11,641 nucleotides of DNA from Pseudomonadota bacterium (GTDB lineage: Bacteria; Pseudomonadota; Gammaproteobacteria; Burkholderiales; Gallionellaceae), in the NCBI GenBank assembly GCA_021781695.1, contig JAJXWG010000033.1, positions 1 through 11,641 of the forward strand. Direction: 5' to 3'. The translations under genes were made by a program, and so were the position numbers. The notes beneath the pieces were generated by a model. It saw only the letters and a program-made list of their open reading frames with translations. It did not search any database and was not told where the DNA came from. Positions 1 to 6,291 of this stretch are shown in pieces. Each line of letters begins with the position of its first letter. Positions within the stretch are counted from its first letter, which is position 1.

Positions 1-500
1 CCGTATATGGAGTGAATATAGCTGTAAGGTGAAAATTTAGAGTTCCCATATGCGAGAATAAGTCGAGGACGCACGATACTGAGAAGAGCCTCGTGCACGG
101 GCCAGCAGTCATTAGCATCTTGCAAGAAGGAAACACCACTTTCATCTTTACTCTGAATGAAAATTAGATTGCTGGAGAGTACGTTTCTTGGTTCGAAATC
201 GATGTTTTCGAGAAGCCAAACAGCCCTTTTTTGGAGTGGCGCTTGACCGCTTGCATATGAAGCAGCTTCATTCTGCCATGCTTCGTCTAGGTAAACATTT
301 CCCTCTTGAGATAGCAAGTTTTCTATCCGCTCGCTGAGCTTCGGTCCGCCACAACCACCAGGATTCAGGCCTAGAAAGTAAACAGAGCCAGGTCGAATAG
401 TTTCGTGGCTGCTGTAAAGTATTCCTCCTGGCTTATCAAGATGGTGTTGTAATGCCTCAGTGGCAATTCTTGGAATATCTTGTTTCGTCAGGGATTTCAT
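1..500 (-). CDS. Uracil-DNA glycosylase superfamily-like protein, 3' end beyond window
   Basis: An open frame of 166 codons runs from ATG at 500 to the left edge without a stop. The start is supported by AAGAGG nine bases upstream. The sequence shows a strand followed by GLNPGG at residues 44-49 (YFLGLNPGG), an SSNLIF segment near 109-114, and RPRLILAYGNS at about 144-154. This order (GxNPG, then an Asn-containing strand, then a 'P.lIla.G' strand) resembles the uracil-DNA glycosylase fold, as in SMUG/Mug-type enzymes. The C-terminal HPS-type motif, which would help decide, lies outside the window. Similarity is motif-level only, so the substrate is unknown and it may not be an active glycosylase. 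It lies 158 bases downstream of the broken deacetylase gene on the same strand and could have been co-transcribed with it. Start and coding status are fairly sure; family membership is moderate. Confidence 0.6.
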   Translation of the reverse strand, partial: MKSLTKQDIPRIATEALQHHLDKPGGILYSSHETIRPGSVYFLGLNPGGCGGPKLSERIENLLSQEGNVYLDEAWQNEAASYASGQAPLQKRAVWLLENIDFEPRNVLSSNLIFIQSKDESGVSFLQDANDCWPVHEALLSIVRPRLILAYGNSKFSPYSYIHSIY

Positions 501-658
501 TTGAGATTGCCTCTTGGTTCAAACAAGTCACGATTAACCAATACAAACGCGAATACTAGCACGTTAGCTGAGCGGGAAGCATAGCAAGGCGGCGAAGGCC
601 GCATATAATTTGTTCCATGCCCAAAAAATCAATTTATCGGCTTTGATTCCTTCAATTT

Positions 659-1488
659 TCAACCGTAGATTTCAAGGCAGGCATCCATTGTATTGTCATG
701 AATGTCGAGCACCTTGCGCAGCGGTTCCTGGTATCCTCCTGCGAGGTTCCAGGCTACCGGAATCTTCATCTTTGAGAGCATCTCAAAAACCATCCGATCC
801 CTAGTTCTTAGCTGCTCTGTTGTAAGAAATCCACCAAGAGGATCATCGACATGTGGGTCGGCGCCAGCTTGGTACAGGACAAGGTCGCATCCAGTCATCA
901 TGTGTGTGATGTCTCGAATCGCCGCCAAGAATTCTTTGGCCTGAGTCGGCATGGAATACTTGTCGCCTGCCGAGTAATGGATGATCCAGTCGATTCCGAG
1001 ATGGTCGATGATGGTGTCAGTCCCGTCCCCGTAATGCATATCGAAATCGATGATGCCGATCTTGGAAAGAGAATTCTCTTCCTTCAACGCAAGAGCCGTA
1101 ACCATCAGGCCGTTGAATGTGCAGTACCCAAATGGACTATCCCATCCTGCATGGTGAAAACCAGAACAGGGTGCAACAGCGACTTTTCCGTTTTTGAGCG
1201 CTTCCCTTGCGGCAGCAAGCATTGATCCGGAAGTATGAGGCAGGGACTTCGCAACAGCATCATCGCGATTTAAAAACCCGTTCTTCAGTTCACCGAAAGA
1301 ATTCCCTCGACGAATTTTCTGTCATGGGCAAGGCATAGCTGTTCCATGGTGACCGGATCGGGTTCGACGACTTCCAGCCTGGGAAATTTTGAGAGCCAGG
1401 AGGCCACGACGCTTGTAGGCTTGCCGGCGCTAGGCGAAGACGACCTGGTTTCCGCCGCCATTTCATGACGATAAAAGATCCTGACCAT
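659..1488 (-). pseudogene. Histone deacetylase family protein, disrupted by one frameshift
   Basis: Members of this family are zinc-dependent hydrolases of acetylated lysines, polyamines or similar amides. The reading frame starts at ATG 1488 behind a near-perfect AAGGAG (1495-1500). It encodes an N-terminal block with SAGKP, PVTMEQL and LAHDRKFVEGIL, then hits a TGA after 67 codons. The remainder continues in the -1 frame as GELKNGFLNRDD and on to a stop at 659. Restoring one base near 1294 (TC-GGT to TCCGGT, giving GILSGEL) rebuilds a 276-residue protein. The catalytic parts are intact: the His-His pair in GFHHAGWDSPFGY, zinc ligands in DFDMHYGDGT (Asp and His) and in GADPHVDDPLGG (second Asp), and the AGGY loop. 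No classical slippery heptamer precedes the shift, so a true mutation or a sequencing error is likelier than programmed frameshifting. The good conservation either side suggests recent loss. Confidence 0.85.
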
Positions 1489-1646
1489 CGATATCTCCTT
1501 TCAATGTCCATGGCGTGTAGTGTAAAGGAGGGGACCGACGAAACATGTCGCTTGCCTGATCTCCAGCATTTCCATATTTGTTTTCCAAAGAGAGGAGGCG
1601 ACGCTTTCTGTCGCTCAGGCGTGATCAAATAAGAAGGTGAACAAAT

Positions 1647-1652
1647 GGGAGG
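1647..1652 (+). promoter_or_regulatory. Ribosome binding site deciding the glycosylase start
   Basis: GGGAGG lies five bases before ATG 1658. The upstream in-frame GTG at 1637 has only a weak AAGAAG next to it, so ATG 1658 is preferred. Confidence 0.6.
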
Positions 1653-1657
1653 ACGAA

Positions 1658-2305
1658 ATGAATCTATTGCAACAGAACCTGGACCGCTACCTGGACGACA
1701 GAGCTTTCCTGACTTTGTTAGGCAAACACGGAATATGCATTCCTTCAGATTTTCTGGATAACGAGGAAGGCATAGCTGCCTTTTCAAGAAAATACTACAG
1801 CCACTCTGTTCCCCGCATCATGATCTGCGGCATCAATCCGGGGCGCTTGGGGGCGGGCAAGACAGGCATACCGTTTCTGGACTACGCATCACTCTCCCAG
1901 TTGATTTCTGGTGTACAACGTCAAGACAGCGAGAAGTCGGCAGGTTTTTTCTTTCAGGTGCTGAAGAGTTTTGGCGCAGAGTCGTTCTATAAAACCTTCT
2001 ATGTGACGAATTTTTCTTCTGTAGGCTATTTGAGCAATGCGACGAATTTCAATTTCTACAATCTTCCACAAGCTGCGCTAGAGACGGTCGAGAGAAACTT
2101 TCTCGAAGAAATCAAAATCGTCGAACCAACCCATGTCATTTCCCTAGGCAAGGAAGTTCATCGATCCACGCTGAAACTACTTCCTGACAGCATCGACTGT
2201 TCGCTGTGTCTGCCTCATCCATCCTGGATTGCAACTTACCGATCGAACGACGAGGACCACTGGGTTCAGTGTTACCGTGTAGCGTTGGGTAGGTTTTTTT
2301 CTTGA
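1658..2305 (+). CDS. SMUG-like uracil-DNA glycosylase family protein
   Basis: The predicted 215-residue protein has the layout of the SMUG branch of uracil-DNA glycosylases, which excise uracil or related damaged or modified bases from DNA. Visible motifs: GINPGRLGAGKTGIPF (residues 58-73), where Asn60 matches the water-activating position of SMUG; TNFSSVGYL followed by NFNFYNLP (118-136); THVISLGKEV (158-167); and LPHPSW (185-190), matching the HPS motif that inserts into DNA. It looks closest to the uncharacterised SMUG2/DUF4918-type group rather than classical SMUG1; that placement is from memory. A start at GTG 1637 would add seven residues. The gene is divergent from the broken deacetylase gene with about 170 bases between them, and converges on the orphan gene at 2350. 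Because another UDG-like gene lies nearby, a special role such as defence or removal of modified bases is possible but unproven. Confidence 0.82.
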   Translation: MNLLQQNLDRYLDDRAFLTLLGKHGICIPSDFLDNEEGIAAFSRKYYSHSVPRIMICGINPGRLGAGKTGIPFLDYASLSQLISGVQRQDSEKSAGFFFQVLKSFGAESFYKTFYVTNFSSVGYLSNATNFNFYNLPQAALETVERNFLEEIKIVEPTHVISLGKEVHRSTLKLLPDSIDCSLCLPHPSWIATYRSNDEDHWVQCYRVALGRFFS

Positions 2306-2349
2306 AACTTGAATTGCTCGGAAATGGGCGTGAAATATGCTGATGCCGA

Positions 2350-2652
2350 TCAAATTCCATCACACACTTCTAGCAGTTCAATCAGAGCGCCGGTATTGAT
2401 AATTGCGTACCTCCAGATACTTTCAAGGCGTGACGACTGCATCCCTTTGGGGTTTGGGACTTTTTCTCCATTTGAGAGTACAAAACACTCTCTTTTAAAA
2501 GGAATGAAATGCACTTTTGGTACTCGTGCCGCCTCGTCAGCGCGGTCCATGTCATCCTGCGTAATTAACCCGGACGAAACCCTGACCATGCCAGTCACAC
2601 TCGAAAACCCGACAACTTCCTTCAGGAAGTCGCATTTGCATTGATCATCCAT
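2350..2652 (-). CDS. Hypothetical protein, 100 residues
   Basis: I do not recognise this protein. It starts at ATG 2652 with AAGGA eight bases upstream. The frame extends further upstream to an ATG at 2763, but that extension lacks a comparable ribosome binding site. The product begins MDDQCKCDF and has no signal peptide or membrane segment. It has a central VHFIPFKRECFVLSNGEKVPNP stretch that looks like beta-strands around a turn, and ends in a hydrophobic helix-like IWRYAIINTGALIELLEV. Three cysteines (positions 5, 7 and near 58) are present, with no clear metal-binding pattern. It is tail to tail with the SMUG-like gene (44 bases between the stops). A perfect dyad lies about 57-72 bases upstream of its start. 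The good ribosome binding site and balanced composition argue it is real; function is unknown. Confidence 0.55.
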   Translation of the reverse strand: MDDQCKCDFLKEVVGFSSVTGMVRVSSGLITQDDMDRADEAARVPKVHFIPFKRECFVLSNGEKVPNPKGMQSSRLESIWRYAIINTGALIELLEVCDGI

Positions 2653-3003
2653 TGAATTTTTCCTTTCAGTATTAGCAATAATACGGGAATGGTGCGACAT
2701 AATGGAGCGCATCCTGTAGGATGCTATGCGCGTTTTCGCCATTAAGCATCTGAACAAGTGCACTTATGTCGTCTCTGGGATGGCAAAGGGACGATCGACT
2801 GCAATGAGTCGAAAATTTATGTTCATTGAATCTGAAAGCAGATGTTCAATGCAATACAGTATTGAGAGGCAGGAAACATTCACATTGCTGACTGATATAG
2901 CCAGGTATCTGAATGACCGGCAAGGTCAACTTAGGCTGCAAAAAAACCAAATATCGAGGTCAGCAATAGGTTCAGAGCTGCCATTCAGCAACAAACCCAA
3001 CCA
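2653..3003. other. Stretch without a supported gene
   Basis: Apart from the upstream region and dyad of the orphan gene, I see no gene here. A plus-strand open frame at 2726-3007 has no ribosome binding site, no recognisable motif, and runs into the IS remnant. The minus-strand frame of the transposase remnant continues past 3003 for a short distance but no longer resembles the family, so this is the likely deletion junction of the IS. Confidence 0.5.
2709..2724. repeat. Inverted repeat upstream of the orphan gene
   Basis: GCATCC-TGTA-GGATGC is a perfect 6-bp dyad with a 4-base loop, 57-72 bases upstream of the orphan start at 2652. It could be an operator or a small hairpin; no run of T follows on either strand, so it is not a convincing terminator. 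Confidence 0.45.
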
Positions 3004-3456
3004 ATAGCCGGGCCGATTATTGGGCGTTGGCGCGCCCCGCTCGCCAATAGGGACGGTCGCCGGTCGAATCTTGCACCAAACCTGGAGTTAGAGCTGGTAA
3101 CTTGGGCGCTGACACAGGTTGTACAAGTGAGCCACCGAGATCGTCGCATGGTACAGATAGCTGGCATGGCCGAAGATGCCGCAGGTCCGCTCCATGAGCT
3201 TTATGGTCGCCAAGCTGGATAGCGTGCCATGCAGTGTGTCGGTATAGGCGAGAAGGAGTACGTCAGCACCCGTGTAAATTTGAGCGAAGCTTGATCTTGA
3301 AACTTGATAGCCCTTGATTAGTTGGCATCTCTCACAGCCACGTTTGACCAACCGAGTAAGCTGCTGACGAAAGTAGCCACTGAAGAGTACATGGAAGCGC
3401 AGAATCACCGCCTTGTAGGCGCGTTTTAACCGGGCATGGGGTGCGATCAGAAAAAA
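3004..3456 (-). pseudogene. Truncated, decayed IS transposase (integrase-core, IS481-like)
   Basis: Read on the minus strand, this stretch carries in order the N-terminal signature of integrase-core transposases: LFSGYFRQQLTRLVKRG (the SGysRaQlTRLv helix-turn-helix), IYTGADVLLLAYTDTLHGTLS, ATIKLMERT, ISVAHLYNL, and KIRPATVPIGERGAP followed by NNRPGY. An in-frame TAA at 3088-3090 interrupts it between SYQL and LQVW. Similarity stops at RPGY, just where an intact protein would show the first catalytic Asp (RVDTVHQGD type). The whole DDE catalytic core is therefore gone. Substitutions in normally invariant spots (LSSLAT for LSGPAT, IFGHA for FGDA) show long decay. The block is non-functional; family naming rests on motif memory and could be a neighbouring IS family. 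The upstream boundary is approximate. Confidence 0.75.
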
Positions 3457-3495
3457 TTCGTCACTTTGCTGACGGTCAGGCAATCAACTTAAAAC

Positions 3496-3514
3496 GTAAC
3501 CCCTGTGTAACCCC
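3496..3514. repeat. Direct repeat GTAACCCC x2, possible IS end
   Basis: GTAACCCC occurs at 3496-3503 and 3507-3514, separated by TGT, an 11-base period. It lies about 40-60 bases upstream of the transposase remnant's N-terminal coding part. It may be the surviving terminal transposase-binding repeat of that IS. The repeat itself is seen directly; its role is inferred. Confidence 0.4.
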
Positions 3515-3523
3515 AGGAAGAAA

Positions 3524-3553
3524 AGAAAAAAGCCCTGCATCGCTGCAAGGCTT
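3524..3553 (-). terminator. Rho-independent terminator of tRNA-Asn
   Basis: On the minus strand, AAGCCTTGCA and TGCAGGGCTT form a 10-bp stem (one G-U pair) around the loop GCGA, directly followed by a T run. It starts eight bases after the tRNA CCA end. Confidence 0.85.
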
Positions 3554-3561
3554 TATCTATC

Positions 3562-3637
3562 TGGCTCCCCGACCTGGACTCGAACCAGGGACCTGCGGAT
3601 TAACAGTCCGTCGCTCTACCGACTGAGCTATCAGGGA
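3562..3637 (-). tRNA. tRNA-Asn (GTT anticodon)
   Basis: The 76-base minus-strand sequence folds as a standard cloverleaf. The acceptor strands TCCCTGA and TCGGGGA pair with one U-G wobble at position 5-68. The D-arm holds AGCTCAGTCGGTAGAGC, the anticodon loop CTGTTAA gives GTT (Asn), and the T-arm GGTTCGAGTCC is canonical. Discriminator G and the CCA end are encoded. It has its own promoter and terminator. It lies between pgeF and the accessory region, a typical site for island or phage integration, but no integrase or second copy of the tRNA 3' end is visible in the window. Confidence 0.97.
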
Positions 3638-3652
3638 ATTGAAGAGGTGCGC

Positions 3653-3681
3653 ATCATATAGACTAGACCCGCCGAGGTCAA
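3653..3681 (-). promoter_or_regulatory. Sigma-70 promoter of tRNA-Asn
   Basis: Minus strand TTGACC (3676-3681), a 17-base spacer, and TATGAT (3653-3658). The predicted transcript starts about nine bases before the tRNA. The GC-rich discriminator (GCGC) after the -10 box is typical of stringently controlled stable-RNA promoters. Upstream is an A/T-rich stretch containing the dyad CGAAATT-TG-AATTTCG (3684-3699), which could act as an UP element. Confidence 0.75.
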
Positions 3682-3784
3682 CACGAAATTTGAATTTCGG
3701 CTAAAAAATTATTCCTGACGGTTGCAGGATGGTTCCGCCGACGCGAACCCGCAAGCAAAAACGCGAAAATCCGGGTCAAAAATA

Positions 3785-4519
3785 CTATCTTTCCTGCAAC
3801 CAGATGAACGTACCCATTCGCCCGGTTACGCCATCCCTGCGGTAGGAAAAGAAATGTTCAGTCTCGCGATAAGTGCAGCGATTTCCCCCATAGACATTTC
3901 TGATGCCGAGCACATTCAATCGCCTTCTGGCGAGCTGATAAATATCGGCATGATATTTTCCAGGCACACCAGAAACGAAAGCCGAAGCGGCTTCACTGTC
4001 CAAATCCACAAAAGCCGCGCGCACTTCCTCACCCACTTCAAATGCCGGTTGACTGATCGCAGGCCCCAGCCATGCCATCAGGCTTTCCGGCGCAACATTC
4101 ATCGCAGTCGTTGTCGCTTCGATGACACCTGCCGCAAGACCCCGCCATCCGGCATGAACCGCACCCACGACTGTTCCCGCCTTGTCGCAAAGCAGGATGG
4201 GCAGGCAATCTGCGGTCATCACCACGCACACCCCGCGGCGGCCTATGCAGGCATCCGCCCTGGGGAGACAGCTCGCACCATCCGCGTCTGCCACCATCGT
4301 GCCATGCACCTGCTCAAGCCACACAGGTTCGCCGGGGAAAAAGCGGCTTAGCCTCATGCGATTCCGCTCAACTGCCATGGCTGAATCGCCCACATGCAGC
4401 CCGAGATTCAGCGTGTCATAGGGCGCGTTGCTCACCCCTCCCCGCCTAGTGGTCTGCATCGCTTTTACATTGAAAGGGGCCGGCCAGTCAGGGATGATCA
4501 GATGTTCATTCGGATCCAT
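3785..4519 (-). CDS. pgeF: Purine nucleoside phosphorylase / laccase-domain protein PgeF (YfiH family)
   Basis: The 244-residue product belongs to the YfiH/PgeF (DUF152, formerly 'polyphenol oxidase') family. These cytosolic zinc enzymes have been shown to act on purine nucleosides, and PgeF has also been linked to correcting peptidoglycan composition. The three zinc-site residues are present: His72 in EQVHG, Cys105 in TADCLP, and His122 in VHAGWRG. Other family hallmarks are TTRRGGVSNAPYDTLNLG (residues 23-40) and the C-terminal CTY...FFSYRRDGVTGRMGTFIWL. Length matches the family. Its ATG lies inside the end of rluD with a 14-base overlap, so the two are surely co-transcribed, as in E. coli where rluD, pgeF and clpB are adjacent. 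Here the next gene is tRNA-Asn instead of clpB. The exact physiological reaction in this host is not settled by sequence. Confidence 0.92.
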   Translation of the reverse strand: MDPNEHLIIPDWPAPFNVKAMQTTRRGGVSNAPYDTLNLGLHVGDSAMAVERNRMRLSRFFPGEPVWLEQVHGTMVADADGASCLPRADACIGRRGVCVVMTADCLPILLCDKAGTVVGAVHAGWRGLAAGVIEATTTAMNVAPESLMAWLGPAISQPAFEVGEEVRAAFVDLDSEAASAFVSGVPGKYHADIYQLARRRLNVLGIRNVYGGNRCTYRETEHFFSYRRDGVTGRMGTFIWLQER

Positions 4520-5495
4520 GCAGCGCTCGCTCGATTTGTTTCAGCAACTGCCGCATGTCTTCCGGCAGCGGAACATGCCATTCCATCCTTTTGCCGCTTG
4601 CAGGATGATCCAGCGCCAAACGGGTCGCATGCAGCGCCTGACGCGGGAAGCCTGTCAGCAGCTCGCGAAGCTCGGACACGCACTTTTGCGGCCCTTTGAG
4701 ATATACGATATCGCCCACCAGCGGATACTTCAAGTGGCTCATGTGCACACGTATCTGGTGAGTCCGCCCGGTCTCCAGCGTGCAGCGCAGCAGTGTGCAA
4801 CTTGGATACGACTTCTCGACCCTGTAATGAGTCACCGCCGGCTTGCCTGTTCCAGTCACCGCCATCTTGATGCGATTCGACGGATGTCTGCCTATCGGCG
4901 CATCCACCAGTCCATTGTTGCGCAATTCGCCATATACCAGCGCCAGGTATTCGCGCTTCACGCTGCGCTCCTGCAGCTGGCGCACCAGATGGGTTTGGGA
5001 TGTCAATGTCTTGGCTACCACCAGAAGGCCGCTGGTGTCCTTGTCCAGTCTGTGTACGATGCCTGCGCGCGGCACATCCGCAAGCTGATGCGCATGGTGC
5101 AGCAGCGCATTGAGCAACGTACCCTGCCAGTTGCCACTTCCCGGATGCACGACAAGACCCGCCGGCTTGTTGATCACCAGAATCTCATCGTCTTCATGAA
5201 TGATGTCAAGCGCAATGTTCTCGGGCAGATAAGGCTGATCGGACAATTGAACCTGTGGCAGCACGGCGAGTTTCTCGCCCCCCCACACTTTTTGTTTGGA
5301 AATGGAAGGAACTCCATCCAGCAATACCTGTTTCTGGTTAACCCATTCCTGCAGGCGGCTGCGCGAATATTCGGGCAGCAGTCTGGCCAGCGCCTGATCA
5401 AGGCGCAGTCCGGCGTAATCGGAGGGCACGACGAAATGGATAATATCTTCGTCAGGTGCGTTATAATCTTGCATATTTTTTTCGGATTCAGTCAT
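4506..5495 (-). CDS. rluD: 23S rRNA pseudouridine synthase RluD
   Basis: RluD converts three uridines in helix 69 of 23S rRNA (E. coli 1911, 1915, 1917) to pseudouridine, a late step of large-subunit maturation. From ATG 5495 the protein has 329 residues, close to the 326 of E. coli. It begins with an S4-type RNA-binding domain (LRLDQALARLLPEYSRSRLQEWV). The catalytic domain follows with INKPAGLVVHPGSGN, the active-site HRLDKDTSGLLVVAKT (the Asp after HRL is the nucleophile), KPAVTHYRVE and GRTHQIRVHMSHLKYPLVGD. It ends in AL-ATRLALDHPASG and MEWHVPLP. Start choice is uncertain: ATG 5495 overlaps the bamD start, ATG 5474 (322 residues) is an alternative, and neither has a clear ribosome binding site. 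The frame stays open to 5594, but that would lie in bamD. The gene overlaps pgeF by 14 bases. Confidence 0.94.
   Translation of the reverse strand: MTESEKNMQDYNAPDEDIIHFVVPSDYAGLRLDQALARLLPEYSRSRLQEWVNQKQVLLDGVPSISKQKVWGGEKLAVLPQVQLSDQPYLPENIALDIIHEDDEILVINKPAGLVVHPGSGNWQGTLLNALLHHAHQLADVPRAGIVHRLDKDTSGLLVVAKTLTSQTHLVRQLQERSVKREYLALVYGELRNNGLVDAPIGRHPSNRIKMAVTGTGKPAVTHYRVEKSYPSCTLLRCTLETGRTHQIRVHMSHLKYPLVGDIVYLKGPQKCVSELRELLTGFPRQALHATRLALDHPASGKRMEWHVPLPEDMRQLLKQIERALHGSE
5462..5467 (+). promoter_or_regulatory. Candidate -10 box for bamD
   Basis: A perfect TATAAT lies 27-32 bases before the bamD ATG, giving a predicted leader of about 20 bases. No good -35 hexamer stands 16-18 bases upstream. 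The site is inside the first codons of rluD on the other strand, so use of it could interfere with rluD expression. Confidence 0.45.
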
Positions 5496-6291
5496 GCGCC
5501 ATAGTTTAGCCGTATTTTTGTTGCTTACGTTAACTGCTTGCAACATGTTCAGTCCGCTGCCGACAGAAGAGTCATCCGACGCGACCAAGCACATGTCCGC
5601 CGAGCAGCTTTATCGCCTGGCAAAGAGCGAACTGGATGACGGCGATTACACCGGCGCGATCAAGACCAATGAAACTCTGCAGTCACGTTTTCCTTATGGG
5701 CAATATGCGCAGCAATCCATGCTGGAAATGGCTTATGCGTATTATCGCAACGGCGAGCCTGATTCCGCCACATCCACTGCGGACCGTTTCATCAAGCAAT
5801 TCCCCAACCATCCACACATCGACTACGCCTACTATGTCAAAGGGCTGGCAACCTTCAACGGCGAAACCACATTCCTGAACACACTGTCCGGTCAGGACAC
5901 GGCAGAACGCGACCCGCAGTCGATCAAGGATTCGTTCAATGCCTTCAAGGACCTCATCACGCGCTTCCCGAACAGCCCTTATACGTCGGACGCGCGCGTG
6001 CGCATGGAATATCTGACCAATGAATTGGCAAGACATGAACTGCATATCGCCGACTTCTACCTGCGCATCGGCGCATATATTGCCGCAGTGAACCGCGCGC
6101 AAGGCATACTCACCGACTACCCGAACAGCCCCTCAACGCGAGCCGCATTGGGCATCATGATCAAGGCCTATGACGCAATGGGACTGACCACATTGCGCGA
6201 CGACACCCAACGCGTACTGGCTGCAAACAACAGTTCAGTCCCGGACAGCAATGCCGGGAAACCCGCGAAATACTGGTGGCAATTCTGGTGA
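5494..6291 (+). CDS. bamD: Outer membrane assembly lipoprotein BamD
   Basis: BamD is the essential TPR lipoprotein of the BAM complex, which inserts beta-barrel proteins into the outer membrane together with BamA. The 265-residue precursor starts with a lipoprotein signal: short basic N-terminus, hydrophobic stretch, and lipobox LTAC with Cys16. Asn follows the Cys, consistent with outer-membrane sorting. Five TPR-like units follow. Typical BamD landmarks are AEQLYRLAKSELDDGDY, FPYGQYAQQSMLEMAYAYYRNGE, DRFIKQFPNHPHIDYAYYVKGL, the loop DTAERDPQSIKDSFNAF, RFPNSPYTSDARVRMEYLTNELARHEL, and YLRIGAYIAAVNRAQGILTDYP. The C-terminal tail KYWWQFW is unusually aromatic. The gene is divergent from rluD, as in E. 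coli, and its stop overlaps the next ATG by one base. Confidence 0.96.
   Translation: MRHSLAVFLLLTLTACNMFSPLPTEESSDATKHMSAEQLYRLAKSELDDGDYTGAIKTNETLQSRFPYGQYAQQSMLEMAYAYYRNGEPDSATSTADRFIKQFPNHPHIDYAYYVKGLATFNGETTFLNTLSGQDTAERDPQSIKDSFNAFKDLITRFPNSPYTSDARVRMEYLTNELARHELHIADFYLRIGAYIAAVNRAQGILTDYPNSPSTRAALGIMIKAYDAMGLTTLRDDTQRVLAANNSSVPDSNAGKPAKYWWQFW

Noticed and set aside
510..610. Possible integron attC site (TAAC/GTTAG-like motifs and a GCGGC-GAAG-GCCGC hairpin)
   Set aside because: The core-site halves do not match RYYYAAC/GTTRRRY and are not complementary; the genes of the region are not in one orientation, unlike a cassette array.
1285..1305. Programmed -1 frameshift in the deacetylase gene
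   Set aside because: The zero-frame sequence ATT-CTT-TCG does not fit X-XXY-YYZ and no stimulatory stem-loop is apparent; single-base loss explains it better.
1290..1787. 165-codon minus-strand open frame overlapping the deacetylase start
   Set aside because: It is out of frame with the recognisable deacetylase sequence and antisense to the start of the SMUG-like gene; no family motifs.
2726..3007. 93-codon plus-strand open frame
   Set aside because: No ribosome binding site, no motif, and it starts inside the dyad arm and ends in the IS remnant.
4428..5504. 358-codon plus-strand open frame opposite rluD and pgeF
   Set aside because: Antisense to two clearly conserved genes; its composition and lack of motifs or ribosome binding site mark it as a shadow of their codon bias.
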